Made by a program: the position numbers and the translations under genes. The notes below the pieces were generated by a model. The model was not told the origin of the DNA. It saw nothing but the letters and a program-made list of their open reading frames with translations, and did not search any database. A stretch of DNA of 64,000 bases from Microthyrium microscopicum. Taxonomy: Eukaryota; Ascomycota; Dothideomycetes; Microthyriales; Microthyriaceae. The first letter of the stretch is position 1, and every line of letters begins with the position of its first letter. Of the stretch, positions 48,009-60,953 are shown in pieces. Where the stretch lies: positions 1,129,122-1,193,121 of the forward strand of contig MU004233.1 of assembly GCA_010405405.1 (NCBI GenBank). The letters run 5' to 3'.

Positions 48009-48809
48009 TACAGTGAGCTGCGGTATGTTTTCCAAGCGAGCTTAGTATCCGAGCTGCGGGTTAGGAAGAATGCCGGCTGAAAACGAAAGAGCAGGACAAG
48101 TAGGTAGTTCAAACGGCGTCAAAAAGTTGACTGAGTATTATTCAGACGTAGTGAAAAGATCGACTCCAGCTATGAATACGGAAGATGAGGCATAGCACAA
48201 TAGGTACCTACTTATTTGACACATTTCCATGACCCGGCAGGTATGTTTGTCACGATTTGCCATGAAAGTAATATACAACAGCTGACAATTTCTGTATGAG
48301 AAATTTGACACTCAACAATGAACCTGTTCCGCGGCCAGATCCACCCTTTTTGTCGCTCATTTGATATTGAGATGATCATCAGCTCAAACACGGCTCAAAT
48401 TATCGGCGCGACTCCAATGGGCTGGGAAGTCTAAGTCATGCTTTGCTCTTGGTATAGTTCCGATCTGGCCTCGACTTGTGGAACTCCGCCAGATGTCCAG
48501 ATACAGGAGAGTGAAGAAACACGATCTCCTTCCGAATTACAGTTGGATGATGGCAAACAAAATGCACCGTATTTCATGGGCATTTTCTAGAAAAGGCCAG
48601 AGTGCTGAGTTACTAAACTTGACTGTGCTTATAGCTGAATACCTCGCTGCGAGACACATTCACTGCCTTCTCCGATTCCCTCTTTGATGTTTTTGATCCG
48701 AACGTTTTCTGACACTTTCTAAGGTTGTCATAATAGCTTGCTCCTATCCCGTGCGCACTCCGATTCCATGGAGGGTCACCTGCCGCCAACCGCTAAAAAG
48801 TGTTGCATG
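48009..48809. other. Spacer between array members C and D
   Basis: No supported gene; AT-moderate sequence with short frames. It is the promoter side of member C. Confidence 0.5.
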
Positions 48810-50233
48810 CTAGTGTTCATCCTTAACATCACTGGTCAAAATCTCATCCTCCTCAAGACCATCCTCTTCGCCTTCATCTTCACTATCGCTAGGATAGTAA
48901 CGAGTGGAATATTCTCCTTCCTCCTCTTTCAATTCCTTCTTCACTTGCCCTTTCGCCTTCTTCGCCGCCTTCTCGAATAGCACGAGGTAGTCGTAGCATT
49001 GATATCGAACTTGTTCATTCCAGTGCTCCTGATTCTCCTTAGTTGCAGAACGGAAATACTCAACGAAGTTCTTGCTATCATCTGAGCCTGATGCTAGCTT
49101 TGTTGGTGAGAAACGCTTTTGGGCAGCAAGCTGATTCTTGAGAACCTCATCTGGAATATTCAACTTCTTCCAGTGGGCTTCAAACTTGCCCTTGAAAAAG
49201 CGATTGAATGACTCGAATCGGTTGTTGATTCAAAGCACTTCATCTTATAGCTTTCTATTCATGCTCGCTGACCTTGTCGAGAAGATATGTTTGCCGTCTG
49301 CGTAACATTTATCTTCCCAAACTTTCAGGAAATTCTGAACAGCCACATCTTTGAGGTCATGGTACACTTTGCGAATTGCAAGGAACCAGCTGATATTCAA
49401 AATCGGCAGGAAGATGGCAGCGAAAGCCTGAAGGCGCGACAATGGTTGGTCTCGACGTGAAGGGACCTGTAACATTGTCATTACAATTCTACCAAGGATT
49501 ATCAATAGAACGGCTGAGGCTAATAAAAACAAATGAAATTTCCTACGCGACATTACATGAATCGTGCTTCGCAGTAGGAGGTAACAGAGAACTGGCGGCC
49601 ACAAGAAGGTATGGTATCGCAAGATATTCTTATACGATTGCAACTTACCTTGTGTCCGTGGCACAATTGGACAATAGCATGGACATATTCCATGCGCTTG
49701 TCCGCCGATGGAAAGTCACCCGCTTCGCGACGCAAGACATCAAGGTCGACCTATTTCAGGATGGCCAGTTTGAAGTTTCGCCAAGTGGACGTGAACTTCA
49801 GGAACTCCTCTTCGTGTAAGGCGCGAACAAGTGAGGCAATGGACGTCGACAATCTAGCACCCAAGACTTTGAGCTCTGGCCAGAGTTTCTACTGGAGATC
49901 AGAAAAAGAATGTAAGGTGCGCAAGATGAACATAACACCATACCTCAGCCTCAGTGCTTGCCTTCTCCAGGTTGAAGTCAGAAGAACGAAGTTACATCTT
50001 GTTCAGTTCTTTAGATGGCACTTTGGCATTGTTGATCAGAGCGTCAATCTTGGGAAGCTTTTCATAGATGACGGTAAGCTTTTCGATGGTTGGACTCACG
50101 CCGGAATCATCCACCAGAATTTCGACCTCGTGGATTCCACCGAGTGCAGTGGACACAACGACAGGATTCGAAGGCTCACCGATCGATACTTCAGAGGGAA
50201 AATTTATCGTAGACGGGGGACGGTAAGCTGTCA
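48810..50233 (-). pseudogene. Array member D: degraded paralogue
   Basis: The family layout can be followed on the minus strand: an exon 1-like part (about 49944-50233), a 55-nt intron (49889-49943) in the conserved place, and an exon 2-like part (48810-49888) opening with KLWPELKVLG. The frame has several interruptions. A TAG replaces the Trp of the invariant LKW-D motif, a TAA lies in the acidic block before the intron, and a TAA and a TGA lie close together near 49245-49230. No ATG was found at the expected start. The last 117 codons are open and strongly acidic (EEEGEYST, then DSEDEGEEDG). It resembles B and C in the centre. It is best read as a host pseudogene. Confidence 0.75.
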
Positions 50234-50761
50234 GGGAAATTGAAGATTCGGAAAGGTGGAGGATAATTTTGGAGAAGAGCTGGAGGAGCAAACAGCGAAG
50301 ATCCCTAAGCAGATGTATCAAACAGGCAGGAAGTGCTTCAGAATCTGGGGAGCTTACGTTAAATGGAATGATCACTGTATGCCTCTAAAACTGGGAGATG
50401 GAAGAGTCGGGAGCGCAGTCATCGGTGGAACGATAGACCACCAGCATATCCCAATCGTGGGACGAAAGACGTTCGACTTGACCAATTACGGAGACACGTA
50501 CTTAGAGAGCGCAAGAATGCGTGCTAAGACTTAAAGCTACCCAGGTTGAGGGAGATAGAACATCAAATTAAGGAAATGTATTTCATTTGTACATCTCTTT
50601 CTAAGCCACTACACGCCTCTGCAAACTCGTTCAGAACCCTTTTTTTTGTCTACATCTGCACCTTCTCTGTCCCCTCTCATATCTCGCCGATTCACTTCTC
50701 TGCCGGTTGGCCCTTGATACTTCAAGATAACCAGGTCAATATCCAAGAAGAATGATCTCGA
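50234..50761. other. Spacer between array members D and E
   Basis: Pyrimidine-rich on the plus strand near 50600-50760. No supported gene. Confidence 0.5.
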
Positions 50762-52155
50762 TCATTCATTCTCTTCTGTGTCACTGCGAACAATCTCGTC
50801 ATCCTCGCCGCCGCGGACGCTCTCATCATCTTCATCTGTCTGATCCTGCTCAGTCTGCGCTCCAGCGTTTCCCGTGTCTTTGCTCGTCGTCATCTGCTCG
50901 TTCGCCAGTTTTGTTTCGAGCTCTTTCATATCTACAATCAAAAGACCCATGTTGCTATCCCGAACCTCTTCGACTTCGTCCACCCAACGCTTTTTGTGGA
51001 ACTTACCCAACTGGCGTACGAAGGTTACCAGGTCCTTGATACTGTTGGGGTCAACTCCCCAGTCGGCTGATGTGTCGGTGAGCTGTTTTCGTTCAATCAG
51101 AATCTCATCGAGAACCTTCTTGGAAACAGCTAAAGCCTTCAAGTCCGCTTCGAACTTTGGAACAGCATAGTTCAGATGAAATTCTTCAAACTTCTTGTTT
51201 AATGCTTTCATGTCTTTGGTCATCATGGTGCCTGTAGCGTATGCCCAAGCACGAAGAACTCCTTGCTTTTGCTTCTTTGCTTTCCAGGCCTGAGTGAAGT
51301 CCGCTCGGCCAAGACGTCTACTCGCATCGTAGACATTGCCAAAAGCAAGATATCTTAGTGCGGCAAGAGCCTCGACTTCAAACTCGTAGTCGTTGAACAG
51401 CTGGCGAACTTGACCTTTCTTGTTGGTGGCTTGAACGGGAGGCACAGGTAGTAACAAGAAAGTGTCAGCACATACGTACTCCATTCGATCGCGATCTGCT
51501 CTCTCACTGCCGCCGATTCCAGAGATGCAGTAGCTGTCCACCCATTTCAAGATGGTCAATTTGAAGCGATACCAGGTGAAAGTGTGCTTGAGGAGGGGTC
51601 GACAGCGAATGGCCTCATCGAGAGCAACAATAGCGTCGAACAGCTTGCCTTTCAAGACCTTAAGTTCAGGCCAGATGGTCTGGATTTCCAATGTCAGTAC
51701 AATAGCGTTCAATCAAGAAACTGAAGACCTACCTCAACTTCCTCGACTGCTTTGTACAAATCAAAGTCGGACCGGCGCAACATTTTGGTCAGTTCCCAAT
51801 CTTTGTCCCATTCCTCGTGATCTTGCAGGTCGTCCACAGCCGAGTCTATCGGTAGGGTGGAATTGATCCAAGCATCGATGCCGCCGTAATCACCTCTCAA
51901 GTGCATCTCAATCACTGCAGCAGGAACACCAGGATCGGAGTCGGGCAGAGCTGGTGAAGTCACGATGAGGTCTGGGCAGGCGTTGATGCAGACATTAAGC
52001 TCTCTAACTTTAAGCAAGATGGCAACGAGCGTCTCGGGAGCGAGGAAGTTGGTGAATTCCTTCGCGAGGTTCTCAATGACGTGAATTTTGTCAAGTGTGG
52101 TAGATGTAACGACAGTATACGGACGATCAACCGATGATTCAGGTAGGGGAGGCAT
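50762..52155 (-). CDS. Array member E: helical protein of unknown family, intact
   Basis: Two exons (minus: 51733-52155 and 50762-51679) give 446 residues with a 53-nt phase-0 intron before TIWPELKVLKG. Exon 1 is longer than in B and C (141 codons) and contains TLDKIHVIENL and WELTKMLRRSDFDLYKAVEEVE at its end. Exon 2 carries FKLTILKWVDSYCISGIGG, then RDRMEYV, a basic segment around ATGTMMTKDMKALNKKF, and a strongly acidic C-tail (DEDDESVRGGEDDE). It has no known domain, membrane segment or secretion signal. It is the most complete member and the best reference for the family. It groups with F and G. The frame is fully open and the splice sites are standard. Confidence 0.8.
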
Positions 52156-52770
52156 TGCTGTAAGCAAATGCTGCTAAGAGAGTGTAATGTCTGTGAAAAT
52201 TGGCTTTGTGGATGACTGAGAGATAAGAGTCAGGGCTGAAGGAAGAGGATTTGGAGAAATGTTTGAAGAGATGAGAGTGGAGAGCAAGTTGAGGGAACGA
52301 GGTTTTTCGGTGATCGAGTGCGCGTGTTGGAGCTAAGTCTAGAAGCTTCTTGAGCGTTCCGAATACATCTTAGAAGAAGCTGCCAAATAAGGTAGGTCTG
52401 TTGCCGGGACACCCTACCTTAAGTACCTACTTAGTTGCTTCTTCTGGTAGGTTGAGATTTGGATGCATTTGAGATCGGTCTCCATCCATACCAAGCTTTA
52501 GGCAGGAGCGACGAGGAATACAGTGGGCCTTTTAAGATTGGTCAAGATTGGATAGAATACGAGTATCAATACTGGGGACATACCGGATTTCATAAAGTGG
52601 CGGAAGCATAGGAGTCCATTCTCACTTCAGCCCTACAGTACCTGTATGGATATACATGTGTAATTGTGTTATTCACCATAACTGTCATAGACAAACAAAG
52701 CCCGCGTTCGATAAGTAGTAATGTTCAGCTATACGATGACTGAAAGTCGAAGTCGCTTCATCATCTCACA
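52156..52770. other. Spacer between array members E and F
   Basis: Promoter of member E and 3' flank of member F. No gene recognised. Confidence 0.5.
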
Positions 52771-54004
52771 TCAATGATCGCAAGATCGACCCTCTTTTTC
52801 CGACAGAATGACCTTTGCCCAAACACCTTGTTCCATCTGATCGGTTTCGGAGATATCATTTGTTTCCAATCTCTGATCAATGTCTTGCAAGCGCTTTTTC
52901 TCTAGCGCCTGCTTCTCTGCTAGCATTTGTTCGACTAACTTCATATATCCCACCATGGTCCGTATCTGATCATCCGCAACTTGAGACACGTTATTCGGGA
53001 TCAAGCCTCTTCGGCCAGAATTGTACACATCGACAAACGTTAGCTGATTGCTCAATTCGGCCTTGGACAGTGAGCACTTCTCGAGATTGGTTTTGAAGTT
53101 CTGGGCAAAAGCATTTTCAACTGCGTTACACTTCTAGTGCAGTGCCTCCAGCTTTTTGGTGGTTTTCTGGCGCATAATCTTCTCCCAGACATGTCGATAG
53201 GACTTCTGGTCTGTCGCCTTCCTCCATTCATTTGCGAAGGTGTCGGCACCAGCAATCAGGTTGTCGTAGAATACGTCCCAGGAGGCGAGTTCTCTCCAGC
53301 ATTGGAGGATCCACTGTCCAAGTAGGTGATTATAGATCAACATCGCAACGTAGTTGCTGTTGTCTATCCGTACCTCGCCGACTGGCGCGTCCGCTAACAT
53401 CAACTGGCACACGCTGCGCACATATTTTAGTCGCTGGCTGGCAGCTTGCCACTTGTTGCCGACCCGAGAGCCATAGCAGATGTCCATCCATTTCAGTATA
53501 ACTAGTGATAGCTCGCGCCATGTGAGGTCCTCGGGTTCTTTTTTGATCGCGAAGCCCAGGGACTTGATAGCCTTGGGCAAGGCCTTTCCCAGGACTTTCA
53601 ATTCCGGCCACATCGTCTACAGACCAGGAGTCATTAAAAAGCTAGGATAAATCATAGCATCAGACACATACCTCCACTTCACCGGCTGCGTTCTCTGGGT
53701 CGAATTCGACCCGGTTTAGCATGTTGCTGAGCTCCGGGGTCCATTCATCGGTCTCTTTGCTAGGATCATACTGAGGAGAATCCTTTATAAATTTGCGTTC
53801 TTTCTCTGGATACAATCGAATTGAGCTACGGTGAAGACTGCGTATCTTACTAATGATGCCGATGACCAGTTCGACACTCGGATTGCGATATAGTTCTGCG
53901 ACGAGACGTTCGATTTCCTAAATCAATTTGAGGGTCGGAGACTCAAGGCGAGGCTTTGGCTTTGGCTTTGGCTTGTCAGCCAGTGTAGGGGGAGTCGGAG
54001 CCAT
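52771..54004 (-). pseudogene. Array member F: paralogue with two in-frame TAG codons
   Basis: Exon 1-like part 53672-54004 and exon 2-like part 52771-53616 (minus), with a 55-nt intron in the family position before TMWPELKVLGK. One reading frame runs through 393 codons but contains two TAG codons, one in exon 1 after LESPTLKLI and one at 53134-53136 in exon 2. Otherwise the frame is intact and conserved (LSLVILKWMDICYGS, RLKYV, ENAAGEVE before the intron). No intron of reasonable size would remove either stop. It is likely a recent pseudogene. Stop read-through is a weaker alternative, because both stops are the same codon. Confidence 0.72.
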
Positions 54005-54612
54005 TAAGTAGCTTGATGAACTGATTTGGCAAAAGGCTTGGGGACTCCAGGGCTGTAGAAGATAAAGAGTATACCAACAAAAAGTCGGCAGGCACCTGGG
54101 TAGCGACTGACTGCCAACTGAGACGCTTCCACCACAGACGATGGCTCCCATCAGCGCTACCAAAGAAAGCTGCTATGTTTCCCGGCGCATTGAATAAAAG
54201 AGTGGCAATTCAAGACAGGCTTTGGGGAATAAAACACTCGATGATAAAACGTAGCCTACGGGAGGGAGCGAGTGTGATGGCAGCGGTCCATATGTTTTGC
54301 CAGTCCGTTGGGTCGCCAAATGGCTGCTCTTGGACTCTGTAATCATTCTCTCTGGGATGCTCCAAGATGTGCTATTTTAATGTGAAAGTGACTGACCAAT
54401 TCCCGTCGTTGGTGTTGGCTGCCAAAGAAGCAACACAGCAAAAGACGGCATGATTTTCATTGGATTCGATGCAGATTGCAAATCAGAACGCCGTTCACAT
54501 TGATGTTCCAAGACTAGGTGGTCCTATTATTCTTGATGACCATCCAGAATGATGATGATGATCCGATCAACAGCCACCTACTATCTCATTATGCTCGAGC
54601 TCTGCTACCACC
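54005..54612. other. Spacer between array members F and G
   Basis: No gene is seen. It has short frames and a GATGAT-type microsatellite of modest length near 54550. Confidence 0.5.
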
Positions 54613-55932
54613 CTAACTCTGATTTTCTTGCTCCTTTGCCTTTTCCTCAGCTGCCGATAGTTTAGAGTCAGCCTGTTCGACACACTGTGACACAATCCAG
54701 GTGGAAGTGTCACCAATACCCTTGAAGGATTCCTCTTCATCCTTTGCCATTTGTTGATCAAATCGACGCACAAAGATCACCCAATCTTTGACCATTGCAA
54801 GCGCGTCTCCCCATTCTGGTGTAGCTGATGCGTTGCTCTTCTGCATAGCCAGAACATCGCCCAAAACATTCTTGGAAATTGCCAAATGCTTGAGGTTTTC
54901 CGCGAACTATTTGATGAATGAGTCGTGAACCAGGTGCCATTTCTCGTAGTTTTTCTTGGTATCATCCTTGGGGCTCTCAGTTGCAGCAGATATGGTGAGC
55001 GCTTTGGCAGATGATTTGTGTTCTTTTGTTTGCCACAGATCGACAAACTGTTTCATGGCAGTCAGCTTGTGGCCATCGCAGAAATCGAGGTAATGCAGGG
55101 CTTGCACCGCCTTGAGGATCTGCGTATCGAACAAGTAGATATTGAAGAGATACAGTAGCTGGCCCATCTCATCGTTGCCTTCCTTGAGTGGTAGAGGAAG
55201 TAGCAAGTTGTGCAAGATCTCCACGTATTGAAGACGGCACGCGGGCTGTCCCAACGGACTTTCGATACCAGATATGCAAAAGCTATCAACCCACAACAAG
55301 AGGATGAGCTTACATCCCCGCCAGGTGAAATCATGGCGATCTGCGGAGGTATCTCGCAGAGCGCTAGACAAGGCAGCGATGGACTTGGTTAGATCTCCTT
55401 GCAGGACTTGAGTTCTGGCCAAATGATCTATACTCAGCAATTAGCACAGTGTACCCTGTGTTATAATGACTAGAAAACATACCTCGACTTCCACAACCGC
55501 CTGTTCCAAATCAAAGTTAGATTTGCGTACCATCTTAGTCAATTCCCAGTCCTTGTCCCAACCAAAGCGCTCCAGGTTGTCCTGAGAACCAGGCAGGACT
55601 GTCAAACCTGTTTGACCATTCTTAGCCCATGCATCCGCTCCCTCAAGATCCATATTGCGAAACATCTTGATCACTTCTGGTGTCATGTCTGGATCCTCAT
55701 TTAAGTTCGGGGTCTCTGTGGCGGAACGTAACGACTTGTTGGTAAGGTCTGGCAGATTTTTGATCAAGCTATTGAGTTCTGTGACCTTGGCCACTATGCC
55801 TTCGATATGTTTCGGGTCAGGCGCAACCTCGGAATTTTTCACAAGCTGGCCAATGTCGTGAATTATGTTTAACGCATTAGATGCAACGACAGGCTTTCGT
55901 GTCTCGGGCGACACCCGAGGAACGAGAGACAT
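54613..55932 (-). pseudogene. Array member G: paralogue with a frameshift and an in-frame TAG
   Basis: Exon 1-like part 55483-55932 (150 codons, MSLVPRVSPET start, WELTKMVRKSNFDLEQAVVEVE end) is intact. After the 55-nt intron the sequence would read IIWPELK, but one base is missing relative to the family just after LK, so the rest of exon 2 continues in another frame (VLQGDLTKSIAAL, then LILLLWVDSFCISGIES and RLQYV). A TAG lies at 54907-54909, followed by an open and conserved end to 54613. It is closest to member E. It is probably a pseudogene. A sequencing or assembly error at the missing base should be considered. Confidence 0.72.
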
Positions 55933-56749
55933 TGTTGAGGAACTAATGATCAGTCTGAGCTTTTGCGCACAGCTATGGTATTTTGGGAAGCGTTAACGCA
56001 GCAATTTGTAAAACAATAGAGCTTGGAAGCGACAGAGCAGTGCAGCGAGAGGGCCAAGTGGTGTGGCGCAGTGTGGTGGAAGAAGTAGAGTGATTTGAGA
56101 CTGGAAAGTTTTGGGGCAAAAGAATAGGTTGTCAGAGATGTCTGTGCTAAAAATGCGCGTAAGCGACTTGTTAGCGCGTAGTCGGATTGGAACTGGTCAG
56201 CACGTGCCTTACTTGATAATCTCGAGGTAGTAGGTGGTCGCTTGAGAGACTCAACGGCAGATCCAGGTAAAGCTCAGGTCGTCTTGCTCAAAATGACTAT
56301 GAACACTAGCGATAAATTACATCAAATTGAGCGATGTACCTCCTAGATTGCCTCACGTTAAGCTCCGCATACTCTGTCGACTATCATTAGGTGCGTTGAA
56401 CAGTTCCAGAGGTATTTACTCATTGTTCAGCGCTTGTCGCCTCATAACTGTGACTCTAGAATGTTGTTTCCATCGAAATCTACTCGCTGTTTTGTTCCTG
56501 GCCGCAACTTAATTGAAGCGGGAGCGATGATAAATCCAAATAATTGTCCTCAGCCTGATAGTGAATGGGATGGAGTTAGAGCAAGGCTGAAGAAGCGCGC
56601 GGCTAAACACACCCAGCTTCCGCGTCGTAATACCCAATCAGAGGCGTGGAGATCTATGTGAACTTTTTGAAGGAATTGATCAATTTCAACACCGCAGAAC
56701 TTCAATCTGCATATGCTTCGCCGCGCCGTGCGGTCTGTCTCAGTGCAAT
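55933..56749. other. Intergenic region
   Basis: Upstream flank of the paralogue array and promoter of the mitochondrial uL11 gene. Short frames only. Confidence 0.5.
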
Positions 56750-57329
56750 ATGGCGAAAAAGGCTTTGACCTCCAATGTAATCGTCAAACTCATTGTTGGC
56801 GCCGGCCAGGCCTCACCTTCACCACCTGTTGGACCCGCGCTAGGAAGTAAAGGAGTAAAGAGCATGCTCTTTGTCAAAGTATGGCGATCAGCGAGCTTCC
56901 ACCTAGCAATACTGACGACCTGAGTAGGAGTTTAATGCGAGAACTGACAACTACATTACTGGAACTCCAATACCCGCTCGCATAACCGTTTACCCCGATC
57001 GCTCTTTTACCTTTGACATTCGAACACCACCAACCGCACATTTTCTCATGACACTAGCCGGGGCGAAAGAAGTTCGCGGTCGGATAAGGGGTGCAGGAAA
57101 TACTCGAGGACCGAAACAAGCAGAGGAGAAGAGAGCTCGATCGAACGTGAAAGCAGCGGCGAGTGGGAACTCAGCATTAACGGAGCTGGGAACGATCAGC
57201 TTGAAGCATGTGTATGAGATCGCAAAGATCAAGCAGAGCGAGTGGCGACTGAGCGCATTGAGTCTCAAAGGCCTCGTCAAGAGCATTGTATGGCAGGCTG
57301 GTAGCATGGGCATTACGGTTGTACCCTGA
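56750..57329 (+). CDS. MRPL19: Mitochondrial large-subunit ribosomal protein uL11m
   Basis: Two exons, 56750-56878 and 56928-57329, give 176 residues. The 49-nt intron (GTATGG ... GTAG) joins SMLFVK to EFNARTDNY. The product is the bacterial-type L11 protein of the mitochondrial ribosome, which binds the GTPase-associated region of the large rRNA. Conserved marks are [23 protein letters not shown] near the N-terminus, [25 protein letters not shown], and [14 protein letters not shown] in the C-terminal RNA-binding domain. No long cleavable presequence is visible, in line with other fungal members that start directly with the L11 core. Confidence 0.94.
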
Positions 57330-57953
57330 TGAAATGGTGGGCATCTGGATCAGAGAGATAAAAGCATTATAAGGATACCCCGAAAGAGTTATCATCATGA
57401 CTCGGCGTTTGCCAGCATGGAGGCATGCCAATCTTGCAAAAGCATGACAAGGAGATATCCAACGGTCTATAAGCCGTATTCTGTATTATATCACAGTGTA
57501 TATAGGCGAATGACCGCCATTTGTAAACGTAAACAACCGGAGAACACAATCCAGTTCTCATTGTAGACTTCAGGCTCATGTTACCTCTCATTCAATGATA
57601 GAGTGCCATGCAGCCGTCTGATGATCGAGTATCAACATGATCATACCAGTATGCTTTGCCAACATTAACAATGTGACCACTACGATTTCTTTCTTTGACT
57701 CATTCAAACAGCCTAAATCGAAGGAATAGGCAATTTGCAAAACTTATATATTCTTGTTCAAGTCAAGGTATTCAATGTTGAGGCTCTGCAGTCGATTTCA
57801 AGAGGTGGCTTACATAATCCATCAGTCGGCAAATTCTCGGCAGCCAATGAGATGCGAGCACCACAATATTCACCCACAAAGAACCCTCTGCAACAACGTC
57901 GACTCCTTCAACCAAAATTTCCAAATCGCATCCCTCCACCAGTCGACACCAAA
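57330..57953. other. Intergenic region
   Basis: 3' flank of the uL11m gene and promoter and leader of the eL27 gene. No other feature is recognised. Confidence 0.5.
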
Positions 57954-58666
57954 ATGACGAAATGTACGTTCTCGAATTGCGCACTCTTGCTGCATAGGCT
58001 ACGAGTTCTGGAAACTAACCTCCTGGGTAGTCATGAAGGTCGGCCGTGTGGCCATTGTCACGAGAGGACGTCAAGCCGGCAAGAAGGTACACTCGAATTC
58101 CCCTCCTCCAATTTCGCGATATACACAACGGGTTTTTGGTAGATGGATTGCATAGGTTGGCAATGGAAAGAAAGAGCAGACTGGCATGCTATAAGATGGC
58201 GAAGAGGAGGACTGTCGCACAGTTATGGACAACCGCACGATTCTTGCAAGCTAACATTACCACTACAGGTCGTTCTTATCCAGCCAAATGACCAAGGAGC
58301 AAAGGGCCATAACTTCCCCCACGCAATCGTAGCCGGGTACGCCGCCTCCTCAAATTTCCCATTCCAACATGCTAATATATTATTCGCAGTATCCAACGCT
58401 ACCCACAGAAGATCACCAAGCGCATGGGTGCCAAGAAGGTTCAAAAGCGCAGCAAAGTCAAGCCATTCGTCAAAGTCGTCAACTACAACCATCTCATGCC
58501 AACCCGCTACACACTCGAACTCGAAGGCCTCAAAGGCATCGTTGGCGCCGACACACTCAAGGAGCCCGAACAGCGCAAGGAGGCGCGCAAGAACGTCAAG
58601 AAAGTGCTCGAGGAGCGTTTCTCTGCTGGCAAAAACCGGTGGTTCTTTACACCACTCCGGTTTTGA
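57954..58666 (+). CDS. RPL27: 60S ribosomal protein eL27
   Basis: Four exons (57954-57963, 58031-58086, 58269-58336, 58390-58666) give 136 residues, the standard length. The first exon holds only ten coding bases, and splicing restores [20 protein letters not shown]. The KOW-like N-terminal part is followed by [30 protein letters not shown], the conserved [20 protein letters not shown] and the ending [12 protein letters not shown]. It is a structural protein of the cytosolic large subunit. The 182-nt second intron is long for this genome. All three junctions agree with family sequence. Confidence 0.97.
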
Positions 58667-59124
58667 AAGGTTCGTCGGTTTCTACGGAGTTGCTTCTGCA
58701 TGGGATTTTTCTCACGGACACTGGGGCTGGAAATTCGGCTTGCATTGAATTGCTATAAAGACTTCGACGAGTTGAGGGTGGATTAGAAAAATGTTCGCCT
58801 AGCTCGGTGGAAATCAAACTCATTAGCGATTTGATATGATGCTGCTTTTGGTACAAATTGTGATTTGTGTTCTATGTGAAAAGTGCTTGTTGGTATTTAC
58901 CGTATGGCATGGCCAAGCTCTGGTTGAAGAAGAGAATACTGCTGCAGCTCTTGCTATACAAAGGCAACTTCTATATCTATATCTCGCGCCCTCTGGACAT
59001 TTTTGGTTGTTTTCCTCATACAACGCCTTCTAACGACACCTCATTACCCTTTTGCCAAACCATGCGCTATTACGCACCTCTATTGACTGTATCCAGCGCA
59101 AAAACCTGTACAAACCACCACCCT
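58667..59124. other. Intergenic region between converging genes
   Basis: 3' flanks of the eL27 gene and of the UDP-galactopyranose mutase gene. No other feature is seen. Confidence 0.5.

Positions 59125-60953
<1,829 letters not shown>

Noticed and set aside
43849-55932. Array as NLR, HET-domain or transposon-derived genes
   Set aside because: No NACHT/NB-ARC Walker motifs, HET motifs, transposase or reverse-transcriptase signatures are visible in any member.
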